This document shows, one piece after another, positions 41,135-49,065 of a stretch of DNA of 64,000 nucleotides. Source of the DNA: Fulvivirgaceae bacterium JP3-4 (GTDB taxonomy: Bacteria > Bacteroidota > Bacteroidia > Cytophagales > Cyclobacteriaceae); contig JARKND010000001.1 in NCBI GenBank assembly GCA_029309925.1, positions 2,914,001 through 2,978,000 on the forward strand. The letters are read 5' to 3'. Position 1 is the first letter of the stretch; every line of letters begins with the position of its first letter. The position numbers and the translations under genes are program-made. The notes under the pieces are model-generated. The model searched no databases, was not told where the DNA came from, and saw nothing but the letters and a program-made list of their open reading frames with translations.

Positions 41135-41908
41135 TCAATTATCGCGCTTGCGATTTCTGCGGTTCTTGCGTTTGGTCTTTTTGTCTTCGGGTGCCGGTGC
41201 AGCGGTTGTTGGCTCCTTGCCAGTGGTTGTAGTTTGTTTCAACTCACCACTTTGCTGGTCTTGCTGTTGCTGGGCTTCAACGGTAGCCTTATCCCTGCGC
41301 TGCTCCTTCTTATCAGGAATTTGTGTTGGCTGTTCCTCCTGCTTCCGAATCTTTCTTTCAGCGCCTGTGTTCTGGTTACGTTCACCAACGTTCTTCTCCG
41401 AAAGATTCATATTGCCCGGCTCTTCAGCTCCGGCAATGTTTGGTTTCGCGCGCTGAACGTTGTTCGTCCCATCGCGGTCCGTACCATTATTTCCGGACAG
41501 CACTGCTGGCGATCCACTCTCGCTCGATGTTCTTTGTATGACAGCAGGTGTGTTCGTGCGCTTCTCGCCACCCTGTGTCGTGTTATTTTCTTCGGTAAGA
41601 CCATTACCGTCATCGTCACTGCCGAGGCCCTGATCTTCATTTCTTGGGACTACCTCACCCGTACCAGGCTCATCGGTCTGCTCGAGCGAAGTTGTGTCCG
41701 ACTCTGTTTTTTTTCTGTATTGATTCGAAGGCAGGTCACCGCGGTCATCTTTGAGTTCGTTTTCCGTCCTCAGACCTTGTGTTGAACGCGCCCGTTGGGT
41801 TTCCTGTGTCTTATCAAGCTCTTTCTCTTTCTTGTCACCCGCCTGCGACCACGCAGTAAACGACATCACCGAAAAAGTAAAAGCGGCAATCATTGTGAAT
41901 GTTTTCAT
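41135..41908 (-). CDS. Exported low-complexity protein
   Basis: A 257-residue product with a signal peptide (MKTFTMIAAFTFSVMSFTAWSQ). The rest is disordered, Gln/Glu/Thr/Asn-rich (KKEKELDKTQETQRARSTQG, EEQPTQIPDKKEQRRDKAT) and ends in a highly basic tail (EDKKTKRKNRRNRKRDN). There are no Cys and no recognised domain. Frames on the opposite strand are shadows of this composition. It is likely a periplasmic or surface disordered protein. Confidence 0.6.
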   Translation of the reverse strand: MKTFTMIAAFTFSVMSFTAWSQAGDKKEKELDKTQETQRARSTQGLRTENELKDDRGDLPSNQYRKKTESDTTSLEQTDEPGTGEVVPRNEDQGLGSDDDGNGLTEENNTTQGGEKRTNTPAVIQRTSSESGSPAVLSGNNGTDRDGTNNVQRAKPNIAGAEEPGNMNLSEKNVGERNQNTGAERKIRKQEEQPTQIPDKKEQRRDKATVEAQQQQDQQSGELKQTTTTGKEPTTAAPAPEDKKTKRKNRRNRKRDN

Positions 41909-41952
41909 ATGTCAGTTTTTTTCTACGTCAATGATGTTAAAAACATGATGCC

Positions 41953-41982
41953 GAAAAAAAAGCTGCCCCTTTCGAAGCAGCT
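41953..41982 (-). terminator. Rho-independent terminator
   Basis: AGCTGC / GCAGCT (41961-41966, 41977-41982) followed on the minus strand by eight T. It ends the DUF4136 gene. Confidence 0.8.
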
Positions 41983-41990
41983 CGTTTCAA

Positions 41991-42593
41991 TTAGCTAGTT
42001 ATATTCTCATCTGGCAGCCTGAGCGGTTCGTCAGGCGTTACCGGATATTTTTTGAGAATGGCTTTAATGCCTTTCTGAATCTGCTTCTGCAGATTCTTTA
42101 CGTCATCCACATTTCCTTCTACGGAGCCCCTCCATACCAATTCATTGGTCTTGCGGTCGACCAGGTCAATAATGAGTGTGCCTTCCGTTACAGTCTTCAC
42201 ACGATCCTGATTGCTCCAGTAGTTCGGATATCCCCAGCCGAATCCATAGAACCGGAATGGGTAGAAAAATGGATAAGGTCCGTAACCATACGGGCTGCCG
42301 TATGATTGCTGCTTTTGCTCTGTATAGGTTTTGTAATTCACCACTACATCGCCACCTGTCTGATCGTAGGCAATTCCTCTCTTCGAAAATTCATTCTGTA
42401 TGGTGCTCCTGATGTTCTTATCGATAAGGGCACTGCTGTACACCGGATTTTTGACTTTCAGCTCAGACTCACCCCACGAAAACGTTTTGTAGGATTTGAA
42501 GTCTGCTGACCGGTCGAAATCGGTAACGGCACAGCCTGAGACGAAGATCAGCATTGCAATTGCCCACACTGAATACTTCAATTGATCTCTCAT
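41991..42593 (-). CDS. DUF4136 lipoprotein
   Basis: The 200-residue product has lipobox YSVWAIAMLIFVSGC. It has the DUF4136 pattern: YKTFSWGESELKVKNPVYSS, LIDKNIRSTIQNEFSKRGIA, a Gly/Tyr/Phe-rich insert (YGPYPFFYPFRFYGFGWGYP), TEGTLIIDLVDRKTNELVWRG and a helical end. It is outer-membrane anchored and of unknown function. Terminated by the hairpin at 41953. Confidence 0.85.
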   Translation of the reverse strand: MRDQLKYSVWAIAMLIFVSGCAVTDFDRSADFKSYKTFSWGESELKVKNPVYSSALIDKNIRSTIQNEFSKRGIAYDQTGGDVVVNYKTYTEQKQQSYGSPYGYGPYPFFYPFRFYGFGWGYPNYWSNQDRVKTVTEGTLIIDLVDRKTNELVWRGSVEGNVDDVKNLQKQIQKGIKAILKKYPVTPDEPLRLPDENITS

Positions 42594-43082
42594 GGTTTAC
42601 TCCTTTTTGACTACATAACGCAGGGGCTACTCGTAATTGTTCAAAAAGGGAACATTTTAAAATTGAAGATAAGCGGAACAGTAAGCCGGCAAAATGTGTT
42701 TACGAAAGACAGTTCAGAAGGTGAAGGTTATCCTGACCAGAACGTCAGTCGAGTTTAAGAAAAAGGGGTGTGCATTTTTTACGCTACGAAGAATTCTTCG
42801 CACCAATATTTTCAATACCAACAATCACTATATTCACCCACCTCGGTGGTAAAAGATGCACACCGCCCTGAACACCTTCTTTCAAATCACACAACCCAAA
42901 ATCCACACAGGCATTACGTCTGCAGCTATATAAAAAAGCATTCCAACAACGCTTCGCGCCTCTCACAAAATCAAGTGACCGAGAAGTGTCGCGGAGGGTA
43001 ATCTTGGTGGTCAAACAGATCCGCCACCAAACGATGCTACGGGTGGCGCGCGACAGCTATTGTGGAATGAAATGAAAAAGAA
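42594..43082. other. Intergenic, no gene seen
   Basis: About 490 bp. Short open frames here overlap each other on both strands and have no protein-like composition. It contains the 14-bp palindrome CGAAGAATTCTTCG (42787-42800) and an inverted pair TTGGTGG / CCACCAA near 43002-43031. Confidence 0.4.
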
Positions 43083-43847
43083 TTAAAGCTTCTTACTGAC
43101 ATCCATTTTAAACTCAGGATTTGGAATCCCTGCAATGGTGTTCAGTAACTTTGCATTATGGATGGCAGCAACCTCGATATCGTTGTTAAAATAACAGTAC
43201 ACTTCATCAACTTTGCGGGTCGCCTTCAACTTTTCAGCGATGAGCCGAAGTTTTGTTTCCGGGTAAGACGAGAGATATAATTTCGGAACACCATGAAAAC
43301 GATAATACATAACCGGTGAACTCTTCATCACCTCATCCGGCAATCCGGGATAGCTTATTCCACAAAACGTGATGTTGTTTTCCCTCAACACTTTTTTCAC
43401 CTGTTCATTCCACCAGCTCTCATGGCGGAACTCGATAACGTTTGCAAACGCAGGATCAAGTGTCGTGACGATCCGGTCAAGATTTTCTTCAGAATATGCC
43501 GTGCGCGGGTGGAGCTGGAACAAGACCGTCCCTAGCTTTGACTTCAAGCCATCGTTAATTGTATTATAGAAGCGATCCGTAATTTCTTTCGCGTCAACAA
43601 ACTTTTTATAATGTGTAATGAGCCTGGGCGCCTTGCAGGTAAACCGGAATTCCTCCGGGCTACGCTCATGCCATCCCTGCAGATCGGATATTTTAGGGAA
43701 GCGGTAGAAGGTGACATTTAACTCTACCGTATTAAAGAACTGGCAGTAGAACTCAAACCATTTCCTTTGGGGAAGGCCGTCCGGATAAAACTTACCTCTC
43801 CAGTGTTTGTAATAAAAGCCCGAGCAGCCGATCCACCACTTCTTCAT
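43083..43847 (-). CDS. DUF72 family protein
   Basis: A 254-residue product with start MKKWWIGCSGFYYKHWRGKFYP; the open frame upstream to 43889 is not conserved-looking. Family features are WFEFYCQFFNTVELNVTFYRFP, SPEEFRFTCKAPRLITHYKK, LGTVLFQLHPRTAYSEENLD, ANVIEFRHESWW and MYYRFHGVPKLYLSSYP, the order seen in the YecE/DUF72 TIM-barrel proteins. The biochemical role is unclear; some members are associated with sugar-phosphate-like pockets. A complete-length member. Confidence 0.88.
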   Translation of the reverse strand: MKKWWIGCSGFYYKHWRGKFYPDGLPQRKWFEFYCQFFNTVELNVTFYRFPKISDLQGWHERSPEEFRFTCKAPRLITHYKKFVDAKEITDRFYNTINDGLKSKLGTVLFQLHPRTAYSEENLDRIVTTLDPAFANVIEFRHESWWNEQVKKVLRENNITFCGISYPGLPDEVMKSSPVMYYRFHGVPKLYLSSYPETKLRLIAEKLKATRKVDEVYCYFNNDIEVAAIHNAKLLNTIAGIPNPEFKMDVSKKL

Positions 43848-43956
43848 ATCACATTGTCTTGAATCCCGGATCTCAGGCATTATTTCCATGCCGGTGTCAT
43901 CCGGGATGAAGCGAGTACGGGACTTTACGCTATCTTAGCGGCCTGAACTCATTACC

Positions 43957-44586
43957 GTGATCACCTACACTATCATTGCTATCACCGTTGCAGCCAGCTT
44001 TCTGGCGTGGAAACAAACCGATCTTTTTGGCAAGCTGATGATGAATCCATATGCCATCAGTCACAGGAATGAGTACTACAGGTTTATCACTTCCGGATTT
44101 ATCCACAAAGATCACATGCACCTGTTGCTGAACATGTTTTCGTTCTATTTCTTTGGCCTGGCTATCGAGCGGGTCTTCAACAGCGTGTATGGGGACCGTG
44201 GTGGAATCTATTTTATAATCCTTTATGTAGTAGGAATTATTGTTTCGGACCTTCCAACGTATTTCAAGAACAGAAATAATCCCGGGTATAATTCGCTTGG
44301 CGCTTCGGGTGCGGTGTCAGCCGTGATCTTCGCTTATATCATTTTCCAACCCCTTCAACTGATCTGTCTCTTCATCGCGCTCTGCATGCCTGGATTTATC
44401 ATGGGAACACTCTATATCATCTTTTCTTATTATCAGGGACGCAAAGCAAACGATAACATCAATCATGACGCGCACTTATACGGAGCACTCTTCGGATTGT
44501 TGTTCTGTGTTGTCACTTATCCAGCGTCAATTCCGCAGTTCATCGACCAAATCAGCAACTGGGAGTTTTTAAAAAATATTTTTTAA
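43957..44586 (+). CDS. Rhomboid-family intramembrane serine protease
   Basis: A 209-residue product starting at GTG, with about six membrane helices. Catalytic elements are HMHLLLNMFSFYFFG (HxxxxN region, helix 2), SLGASGAVSAVIF (GxSG Ser, about residue 118) and NHDAHLYGALFGLLFC (His, about 172). This is the Ser-His dyad of rhomboids. The enzyme cleaves helices in the inner membrane; substrate unknown. A GC-rich hairpin 27 bp after the stop may be its terminator. Confidence 0.88.
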   Translation: MITYTIIAITVAASFLAWKQTDLFGKLMMNPYAISHRNEYYRFITSGFIHKDHMHLLLNMFSFYFFGLAIERVFNSVYGDRGGIYFIILYVVGIIVSDLPTYFKNRNNPGYNSLGASGAVSAVIFAYIIFQPLQLICLFIALCMPGFIMGTLYIIFSYYQGRKANDNINHDAHLYGALFGLLFCVVTYPASIPQFIDQISNWEFLKNIF

Positions 44587-44613
44587 GTACCGCGCTAAAT
44601 CGTTTTTGAATTG

Positions 44614-44640
44614 ATTCCGCCCGGGAAGCGGAATTATTTC
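44614..44640 (+). terminator. Possible terminator
   Basis: ATTCCGC / GCGGAAT (44614-44620, 44628-44634) with a 7-nt loop, then TATTTC. Weak T-run. Confidence 0.45.
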
Positions 44641-44739
44641 GATTGAACAGCCGTTTGTGCCAAAAGTTATTCCGCCAGGGATCGTTTGCGCCAATTTAAA
44701 CTACGGTTGAAAACCGCGTTTTTGATACCGTTAGCCCAT

Positions 44740-44747
44740 TATCTTTG
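44740..44747 (+). promoter_or_regulatory. -7 promoter box TATCTTTG
   Basis: Exact match to TAnnTTTG. An upstream TTTG at 44721-44724 is only 15 nt away, shorter than the usual 19-21. If used, transcription starts near 44753, giving a leader of about 170 nt for the gene at 44922. Confidence 0.5.
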
Positions 44748-44756
44748 TAAAAGAAA

Positions 44757-44892
44757 ACGAAACCTCTTAGCAACAGTTTCGTTGATATAGGCGAGCTCGT
44801 GAAGATTTTTTGGCTCAGCATCACACAATCACTGGTCACCTTGAATGAAATTTGGTGATGCTTTCATCAGGCGAAAGAAATCCCTTCACGAG
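44757..44892 (+). promoter_or_regulatory. Structured mRNA leader
   Basis: Three perfect inverted repeats in series/nested: AACGAAAC / GTTTCGTT (44757-44783); CTCGTGAAG / CTTCACGAG (44796-44804, 44884-44892); and inside the latter AGCATCAC / GTGATGCT (44817-44824, 44855-44862). The last stem ends 30 nt before the ATG at 44922. A cis-regulatory RNA is likely; no known class recognised. Confidence 0.55.
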
Positions 44893-44921
44893 ACAGGAAA
44901 GACAAAATAGAATTTGAAACA

Positions 44922-45269
44922 ATGGGTTGGGTAACGATTTACATTACAGGCAGGGAAGATTTTCACGAAGAAGTGGGCGAAAAACTTGAGGATTCAGACC
45001 TCAGGCTGATGCCGGGCTATACGGGAGGATCAGCGATTGAAGGCGGATTGTACAGCGACCTCTACTGGGTGGACGAAAAAGTGTCACTCCGCGAGTTGAA
45101 GGAAGCAATCGGTAGCAAGCTGATCTGGAAGTATCGTCTGAACTTCTATACATCATTGGAGTCATTCATCGAGTCGCAGAACAAGAAGAAGACAACAACG
45201 GATTTTACAGCAGAAGAAAGAGCATTGCTCGCAGAAATGCAGGCTTCCGTTTATCGCGAAGCTTCATAA
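44922..45269 (+). CDS. Hypothetical protein
   Basis: A 115-residue product, MGWVTIYITGREDFHEEVGE, with no signal peptide and an alternating helix-strand pattern (KLEDSDLRLMPGYTGGSAIEG, LYWVDEKVSLRELKEAIGSKLIWKYRLNFY). It ends in a Lys/Thr-rich linker plus a helix. The preceding structured leader suggests translation or termination control. Function unknown. Confidence 0.6.
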   Translation: MGWVTIYITGREDFHEEVGEKLEDSDLRLMPGYTGGSAIEGGLYSDLYWVDEKVSLRELKEAIGSKLIWKYRLNFYTSLESFIESQNKKKTTTDFTAEERALLAEMQASVYREAS

Positions 45270-45303
45270 GAAGATAAGGTTTAGGTTTAGGTTAAGGTGA
45301 ATT

Positions 45304-45336
45304 ATTCCTTTGTGCAGCGATGTACAAAGGATTTTT
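45304..45336. terminator. Bidirectional terminator
   Basis: TCCTTTGT / ACAAAGGA (45306-45313, 45324-45331) between convergent genes, followed by TTTTT on the + strand. Confidence 0.7.
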
Positions 45337-45346
45337 CATTTATAGA

Positions 45347-47641
45347 CTAACCGTTTCGGTCACGCCTTCCTTTATACTTCGTCACCTTCACACCTTTTTT
45401 CTTCTTTGGCGTGAATATTTTCTCAAAGAAATTTTTATTTGATTTTGAACGCTTGCAATCCAGCTGAGATGAAAGGCTTGCGGGCAGCGCAGGGAATCTC
45501 GCCCGCATCACATCGTTCAGCGCTCTGTCTTTGTTCGACTTCTCTATAAATTTTGCCACGATCGGCAACGCTGTGGCCGATCCCTGACCCAGCGCAGTCG
45601 ACCGGAAATGCATCGCAGGATCATCAGCTCCCACCCAGGTGCCGATCACAAGCTTCGGCATGACTGCGATAAACCAGCCATCAACGTTCGATTGGGTTGT
45701 GCCTGTTTTCCCCGCAACATCATTCGTAATTCCGTAACGTGAGCGGAGGGATGCTCCCGTGCCTTCCGCAACAACACTCTTCAGCATCTGGATCATCAGT
45801 TGCGTGCTTTCCCGCGACAGCGCACGCTTCGGCTTATCATCCGGTGTAAACTCTTCAAGCACTTTTCCCTTCCGATCGGTGATCGAGATCAGGTACGAGG
45901 GCTCGCGGTGCATGCCCTGGTTTGCCAGAACCGAATATGCATTCACCATTTCGAGAACAGAGATGGCAGGTGTTCCCAAGGCGAGCGAAGGCACTGCAGG
46001 AAGCTCACTGTTAATACCCATTCTGCGCACCATAGCGATAGCGTTGTGAATTCCCGTCTTCTCAAGCAGCTTCACCGATACCGTGTTGACGGAGCCTGCC
46101 AGTCCCCCCTCCATTGAATACTTCTGCTCGTAAGTCTCCTCATCTGTATTGCCGGGTGTCCAGCCGTCAAGGTTGGTGTATGACTCCTGCCGCGCAGAAA
46201 TGTATGAGCATGGATTTACGCCTTTTTCCAGAGCAGCTGCATAGAGCAGTGGCTTCAACGTTGAGCCTACCTGCCTCTTTGTACTTTCACGAACGTGATC
46301 GTATTTAAAATATTTATGGTCTATACCACCTACCCACACCTTAATGTCACCTGTCTGCGGTTCCATGGCAAGGATACCTGTCTGCAAAAACTGAAGGTGG
46401 TGCTTCAGGGAATCGTACGTGCTCATCTCGACAGACTTCTCCCCTTCCCATGTAAAGATCCTCGTCTTAAGCTTTTTCTTCAATGCCGCCAACGCCTGGC
46501 TGTGCGACATTCCCTGTGCCACAAGTTTTTTGTATTGTGGAAGTTGCCTGACCTTCGCCTGGGCAAGCGACTCGATTTTCTTCTTGTTCAGCTGATCCTG
46601 AAAACGCTTCTGCAGCGACTTCATATGCGCCTGCATAGCCTGCTCTGCATAGCGCTGCATCCGCGAGTCGATGGTGGTGTATATTTTCAAACCATCCGTG
46701 TACAGATTGTAAGCACTGCCATCTTCCTTTTCGTTTTCCTTACACCACTCCAGGAGTTCGCGCTGAATGTAAGCGCGGAAGTAAGGAGCCATGCCTGCGT
46801 TGTAACTTGTCGGATTGTATTTCAGCTGAAGGGGCTTGCGCTGAAACTGAGTTTTATCCGCCTCTTTTAAAAAACCGTACTTGCCCATCTGGCTGATCAC
46901 TACATCTCGTCTCTTTTTTGCGCGTTCGGGAAAGAGCCGCGGATTATAATAATGTGTCGCTTTGAGCATGCCTACCAGCATCGCTGATTCTTCCACCGAA
47001 AGGTCTTTCACTTTTTTGGAAAAGAATCTGTCGGCAGCTGTCTTGATGCCGTAGGTGTTATCAGCAAAAGGAATTGTGTTCAGGTATAGAACCAGAATCT
47101 CATCTTTCGTATAGACATTTTCAATTCGTTTGGCAATCAGGAATTCCCGCACTTTGTTGATGGGCAGGGATGCGAGCCAATAAGATTTTCGGGGATAAAG
47201 ATTTTTAGCGAGCTGCTGAGTAATGGTGCTTCCTCCACCTGAGCCTTCATCCTGCAGCAGCAGACTCTTGATAAGCACACGGAACAAGCTGCGATAGTCA
47301 ATGCCATCGTGCTTATAAAAGCGCACGTCTTCTGTCGCGATGAGTGCGTTCTTTAATGTCTCAGGAACTTCATTGGCATCGACCGGGCTCCGCTCCTGCT
47401 GATAATACCTTCCAAGCAGAACACTGTCGGCACTATAGACTTCGCTGGCGATAGGATTTTTAATGTCGCGCAAATCTTCACGACTCGGGATCTTACCAAA
47501 GAAACCCATCCACACAAGCAAAACAAAAAGAGCCATGAGGCTCAGTATTCCGGCAATACACCATCCGGTAAGCTTGAAAACCCTTTTCAATAAATGAGGT
47601 CGCCTAAAAAAATCCCTGACGCGCACGTTCCACTCCGGCAT
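45347..47641 (-). CDS. Class A penicillin-binding protein (transglycosylase/transpeptidase)
   Basis: A 764-residue product from the ATG at 47641 (MPEWNVRVRDFFRRPHLL); the 56 codons before it overlap the divergent EcsC gene. One membrane helix (about 25-47) precedes a GT51 domain with TEDVRFYKHDGID and GGSTITQQLAKNLYPR. The transpeptidase domain has STLK (Ser near 459), SVN after GGLAGSVNTVSV, and GKTGTT near 642. It ends in a Lys/Arg-rich tail. It polymerises and crosslinks peptidoglycan at the inner membrane; both active sites look intact. Confidence 0.92.
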   Translation of the reverse strand: MPEWNVRVRDFFRRPHLLKRVFKLTGWCIAGILSLMALFVLLVWMGFFGKIPSREDLRDIKNPIASEVYSADSVLLGRYYQQERSPVDANEVPETLKNALIATEDVRFYKHDGIDYRSLFRVLIKSLLLQDEGSGGGSTITQQLAKNLYPRKSYWLASLPINKVREFLIAKRIENVYTKDEILVLYLNTIPFADNTYGIKTAADRFFSKKVKDLSVEESAMLVGMLKATHYYNPRLFPERAKKRRDVVISQMGKYGFLKEADKTQFQRKPLQLKYNPTSYNAGMAPYFRAYIQRELLEWCKENEKEDGSAYNLYTDGLKIYTTIDSRMQRYAEQAMQAHMKSLQKRFQDQLNKKKIESLAQAKVRQLPQYKKLVAQGMSHSQALAALKKKLKTRIFTWEGEKSVEMSTYDSLKHHLQFLQTGILAMEPQTGDIKVWVGGIDHKYFKYDHVRESTKRQVGSTLKPLLYAAALEKGVNPCSYISARQESYTNLDGWTPGNTDEETYEQKYSMEGGLAGSVNTVSVKLLEKTGIHNAIAMVRRMGINSELPAVPSLALGTPAISVLEMVNAYSVLANQGMHREPSYLISITDRKGKVLEEFTPDDKPKRALSRESTQLMIQMLKSVVAEGTGASLRSRYGITNDVAGKTGTTQSNVDGWFIAVMPKLVIGTWVGADDPAMHFRSTALGQGSATALPIVAKFIEKSNKDRALNDVMRARFPALPASLSSQLDCKRSKSNKNFFEKIFTPKKKKGVKVTKYKGRRDRNG

Positions 47642-47742
47642 ACTTTTCTTTATCTGTGCTAGTAACGAAAAATACTGTTCCTTGTTATGCCGGACCGGGC
47701 GAGGCAACAATACGGACGGGTAACCGTTAATATTTTCTATCG

Positions 47743-48480
47743 ATGGATTACGAAGATGTTGTATTGACAGAACTGGTGATGTGGAAGCGCAAAATGAAGC
47801 GTGCTCCATCGTTTACGGGCGTACTCGCCAAGAGATTGCAGACACGGATCAACACCATCATTCCTGAAAAGGTCCACCGGTTTTTTACGGATGCCATCCG
47901 GAATATGACGGAAGCAGTATGTCTCGGTGCTGAGTTCACGGCAGCAGAACCGCTCATCGATGCCGAACTGGAGACCCGTGAGAACCTCGTGCGTGAAAGA
48001 ATTAAATTTTACAGGAACACCGCTACTGCCGAAGGTGCCATCACCGGTGCAGGTGGAATATTGCTCGGACTCGCTGATTTCCCGATCTGGCTTGGAATAA
48101 AAATGAAAATGCTTTTCGAAATCGCAGCATTGTATGGCCGTGATGTCAGCAATTACAAAGAGAGGCTGTTTCTGTTGCACGTTTTTGAACTGAGCTTCTC
48201 CAGCGCAAAACATCGTGCACAGGTATTTGATGCGATCGATAACTGGGAAACGTATTCCAAAAGATTCCCGGACAATGTCAAAAGCTTTGACTGGAGAACC
48301 TTTCAACAAGAGTACCGCGATTATATTGACATTGCAAAATTACTGCAACTGGTTCCCGGAATCGGTGCTGCCGTGGGCGCAGTTGTCAATCACCGGCTCA
48401 CTGAAAAACTAGGGAATACAGCGATGAACTCGTTCCGGCTTCGGCTTCACGATTCATTAAAATTGCCAGGCATTCCGTAG
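47743..48480 (+). CDS. EcsC family protein
   Basis: A 245-residue product beginning MDYEDVVLTELVMWKRKMKR. A central hydrophobic Gly-rich run, TAEGAITGAGGILLGLADFPIWLGIKMKMLFEIAALYG, and the end LLQLVPGIGAAVGAVVNHRLTEKLGNTAMNSFRLR are typical of the EcsC family (linked in Bacillus to the Ecs ABC transporter). The 101 bp between its ATG and the PBP ATG would hold both promoters. The terminator overlaps its last codons. Confidence 0.85.
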   Translation: MDYEDVVLTELVMWKRKMKRAPSFTGVLAKRLQTRINTIIPEKVHRFFTDAIRNMTEAVCLGAEFTAAEPLIDAELETRENLVRERIKFYRNTATAEGAITGAGGILLGLADFPIWLGIKMKMLFEIAALYGRDVSNYKERLFLLHVFELSFSSAKHRAQVFDAIDNWETYSKRFPDNVKSFDWRTFQQEYRDYIDIAKLLQLVPGIGAAVGAVVNHRLTEKLGNTAMNSFRLRLHDSLKLPGIP

Positions 48481-48498
48481 AACACCTGGCAACTTTTT
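48463..48498 (+). terminator. Terminator overlapping a coding end
   Basis: TTGCCAGG / CCTGGCAA (48463-48470, 48485-48492) then CTTTTTAA. The left arm codes the last residues of the EcsC protein. Confidence 0.75.
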
Positions 48499-48500
48499 AA

Positions 48501-48920
48501 TCAGGGCACGGCTGCGTAACCCCAATATGAATCAACGTCACCATAGTACGTATGGTCGTTGGTATCCGGCCAGTGATTTTTGTCAAAGCCAGGCGACATC
48601 CGGAGATATTCCTTATCCCTGTTAAGAATAAAAACATGTCGGCCCGGAGCCACTCGAAGCTCTTCGAACGGAATAGCAAACAGCTTTCCACCGATCCCTA
48701 AGAATGATCCATATTCCAGCACCGCGTATTCAATGCGACCAGAATGAACGTTGATCATCAGGTTATCGATTGTTCCAAGGTCCTCTCCCTGCGGATTCTC
48801 TACCTTGTCACCAATGATAGAAGTAGCCGTGAGTCTTTCCAATGGTCGGTTGGCATCGGGACCTTCCTGATTAGTACCAGTCTTGTTGTCAACCTCAAAA
48901 GATTTCTCGAACGTTCTCAT
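48501..48920 (-). CDS. PRC-barrel domain protein
   Basis: A 139-residue product with start MRTFEKSFEVDNKTGTNQEG. The PRC-barrel core LTATSIIGDKVENPQGEDLG...HSGRIEYAVLEYGSFLGIGGKLFAIPFEELRV is clear. The Tyr/Trp/Asp-rich C-terminus (HTYYGDVDSYWGYAAVP) is as seen in small stress-linked stand-alone PRC proteins. Longer open frames upstream are discarded. Likely cytosolic; role unknown. Confidence 0.8.
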   Translation of the reverse strand: MRTFEKSFEVDNKTGTNQEGPDANRPLERLTATSIIGDKVENPQGEDLGTIDNLMINVHSGRIEYAVLEYGSFLGIGGKLFAIPFEELRVAPGRHVFILNRDKEYLRMSPGFDKNHWPDTNDHTYYGDVDSYWGYAAVP

Positions 48921-49065
48921 AAAAACCTCCGCCTTTAAGTTACTGTTGATCTCTATTCTGAATAAAATACGATACCAATCGGGTATATCGGGAAGAATGC
49001 GACTAAACAGAACAATAAAAATTGCAACCTTGCGTCCATAATAGCCGGTTGCCAACCTCACACCA

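Noticed and set aside
41234-41785. 183-residue plus-strand ORF rich in Leu
   Set aside because: Antisense shadow of the low-complexity exported protein gene at 41135-41908, which has a signal peptide.
42784-43014. Overlapping ORFs of about 76 residues on both strands
   Set aside because: No start context, no conserved-looking composition, and mutual overlap in a gap.
47642-47809. Longer N-terminus of the penicillin-binding protein
   Set aside because: It overlaps the divergent EcsC gene start at 47743; MPEWNVRV at 47641 begins normal family sequence.
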